This document shows, piece by piece, positions 63,240-64,000 of a stretch of 64,000 nt of DNA. The DNA comes from an uncultured Steroidobacter sp. (lineage in GTDB: Bacteria; Pseudomonadota; Gammaproteobacteria; Steroidobacterales; Steroidobacteraceae). Location: NCBI GenBank assembly GCA_937864115.1, contig CALMII010000056.1, positions 1-64,000 on the forward strand, in the 5' to 3' direction. How positions within the stretch are numbered: position 1 is the stretch's first letter; each line of letters begins with the position of its first letter. A program made the position numbers and the translations under genes. The notes beneath the pieces are model-generated. The model was not told the DNA's origin and did not search any database. It saw only the letters and a program-made list of their open reading frames with translations.

Positions 63240-64000
63240 TCAGCCGAGTGCCTTTTCCAGCTCCGGCACCACCGTAAACAGATCGCCGACCAGTCCGATG
63301 TCCGCCACTTCGAAGATGGGCGCTTCGGGATCCTTGTTGATGGCGACGATCGTGCGGGCGTCCTTGATGCCCGTCAGATGCTGGATGGCGCCCGAGATGC
63401 CGACGGCGACATACAGTTCCGGCGCGATGATCTTGCCGGTCTGGCCGACCTGCAGGTCGTTCGGCGCGTAGCCCGCGTCGACGGCGGCGCGCGAAGCGCC
63501 GACACCGGCGCCGAGCTTGTCGGCGAGTCCGTAGATCACCTTGAAGTTGTCGGCGCTGCCCACGGCACGGCCGCCCGACACTACCTTCGCTGCAGTCTGC
63601 AGATCCGGGCGGCCGGTCTTCGCGGCCGAGCGCGTGATGAAGCGCGTGTGGCTCGGCAGTTCGGCGTTGACGTTCGCAGCTTCGACCGCAGCGCTGCCGC
63701 CGCCGGCCACGGCCTGGAACGAAGCGACGCGAACCGTCGCAACAACTTTCTTGTCCGATGCTGCTTCGACCGTGATGATCGCGTTGCCCGCGTAAACCGG
63801 ACGACGGAACCTGTACGCCGACTCCGCAGCCATGATGTCGCTCAGCTGGCCGACGCCGAGGAGGGCGGCGACGCGCGGCATCAGATCCTTGCCGAAGGTG
63901 GTCGACGGACCGAACACGTGCGTGTAGTTCGCAGCCACCGCTGCAACCTGCGGTGCGAGCACGGCGGCGAGCGGTTCGGCATTCGCGGCGTTCTCGACTT
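63240..64000 (-). CDS. etfA: electron transfer flavoprotein alpha subunit (3' part)
   Basis: The C-terminal two thirds of EtfA; the frame runs past the right edge of the window, so the start is not seen. ETF takes electrons from acyl-CoA dehydrogenases to ETF-quinone oxidoreductase. The C-terminal FAD domain is clear: VVSGGRAVGS, GAGVGASRAAVDAGYAPNDLQ, QTGKIIAPELYVAVGISGAIQH, AINKDPEAPIFEVADIGLVGD. An internal ATG at 63962 is not the start. etfB is expected just beyond the window. Confidence 0.95.
   Translation of the reverse strand, partial: VENAANAEPLAAVLAPQVAAVAANYTHVFGPSTTFGKDLMPRVAALLGVGQLSDIMAAESAYRFRRPVYAGNAIITVEAASDKKVVATVRVASFQAVAGGGSAAVEAANVNAELPSHTRFITRSAAKTGRPDLQTAAKVVSGGRAVGSADNFKVIYGLADKLGAGVGASRAAVDAGYAPNDLQVGQTGKIIAPELYVAVGISGAIQHLTGIKDARTIVAINKDPEAPIFEVADIGLVGDLFTVVPELEKALG

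Noticed and set aside
63240..63962. Complete small etfA starting at 63962
   Set aside because: EtfA-like sequence continues in frame past 63962 to the window edge; the gene is cut by the window, not short.

Overview
The window is a GC-rich stretch of chromosome from a gammaproteobacterium, probably near the Xanthomonadales/Nevskiales/Steroidobacter side of the class. The reasons are the order thrS-infC-rpmI-rplT-pheS-pheT-ihfA-merR-tRNA-Pro, the fused HisB and fused HisIE, a fused aspartate kinase/diaminopimelate decarboxylase, and a metX-metB pair behind a SAM-I riboswitch. This placement is inference; no marker in the window fixes the genus.

Layout. 1-2280 is an accessory-looking strip: 23-bp direct repeats at the left edge, eight tRNA genes packed on the minus strand (three of them degenerate), a protein-free stretch rich in hairpins, a frameshifted tail of a tyrosine integrase and tRNA-Asn. 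2382-13563 is core housekeeping: an aspartate-type aminotransferase, uvrB, tRNA-Val, the threonyl-tRNA synthetase/IF3/L35/L20 cluster, pheST, ihfA, a MerR regulator and tRNA-Pro. 13724-20595 holds a TPR-GGDEF sensor, then a one-chain 5-oxoprolinase overlapping an MHS-type transporter gene. 20782-31138 is a carbohydrate-utilisation locus: a GH144-like glucanase, a complete binding-protein ABC importer, a 1041-residue exported glycosidase of no family I can name, and a GH1 beta-glucosidase interrupted by an in-frame amber codon.

31240-37533 carries glyA behind a ZTP riboswitch, a MaoC-like hydratase, a SAM hydroxide adenosyltransferase, a small acidic protein and the lysA/lysC fusion. 37614-45022 is a compact minus-strand histidine operon (regulator-G-D-C-B-H-A-F-IE) with a palindromic operator candidate at its head. 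45286-49680 has the SAM-I riboswitch with metX-metB, then a nitronate monooxygenase and an enoyl-CoA hydratase. 49690-59728 is mainly branched-chain amino acid synthesis (leuB, leuD, leuC, ilvE, ilvC on minus; ilvD on plus), with a candidate structured RNA at its end and an aminopeptidase and an EamA permease between ilvC and ilvD. 59732-64000 has an ornithine cyclodeaminase-like protein, HMG-CoA lyase, a GntR regulator, a peroxiredoxin and the 3' part of etfA.

Two families of dispersed palindromes run through the intergenic spaces. One is REP/BIME-like (six copies, built from two alternating hairpins). The other is based on CACGGAG (two copies). The most unusual items are the REP copies, one of them inside the ABC operon, the broken GH1 gene in an otherwise intact glycan locus, the non-AUG starts of infC and hisF, the degenerate tRNA array and the his-operon palindrome.
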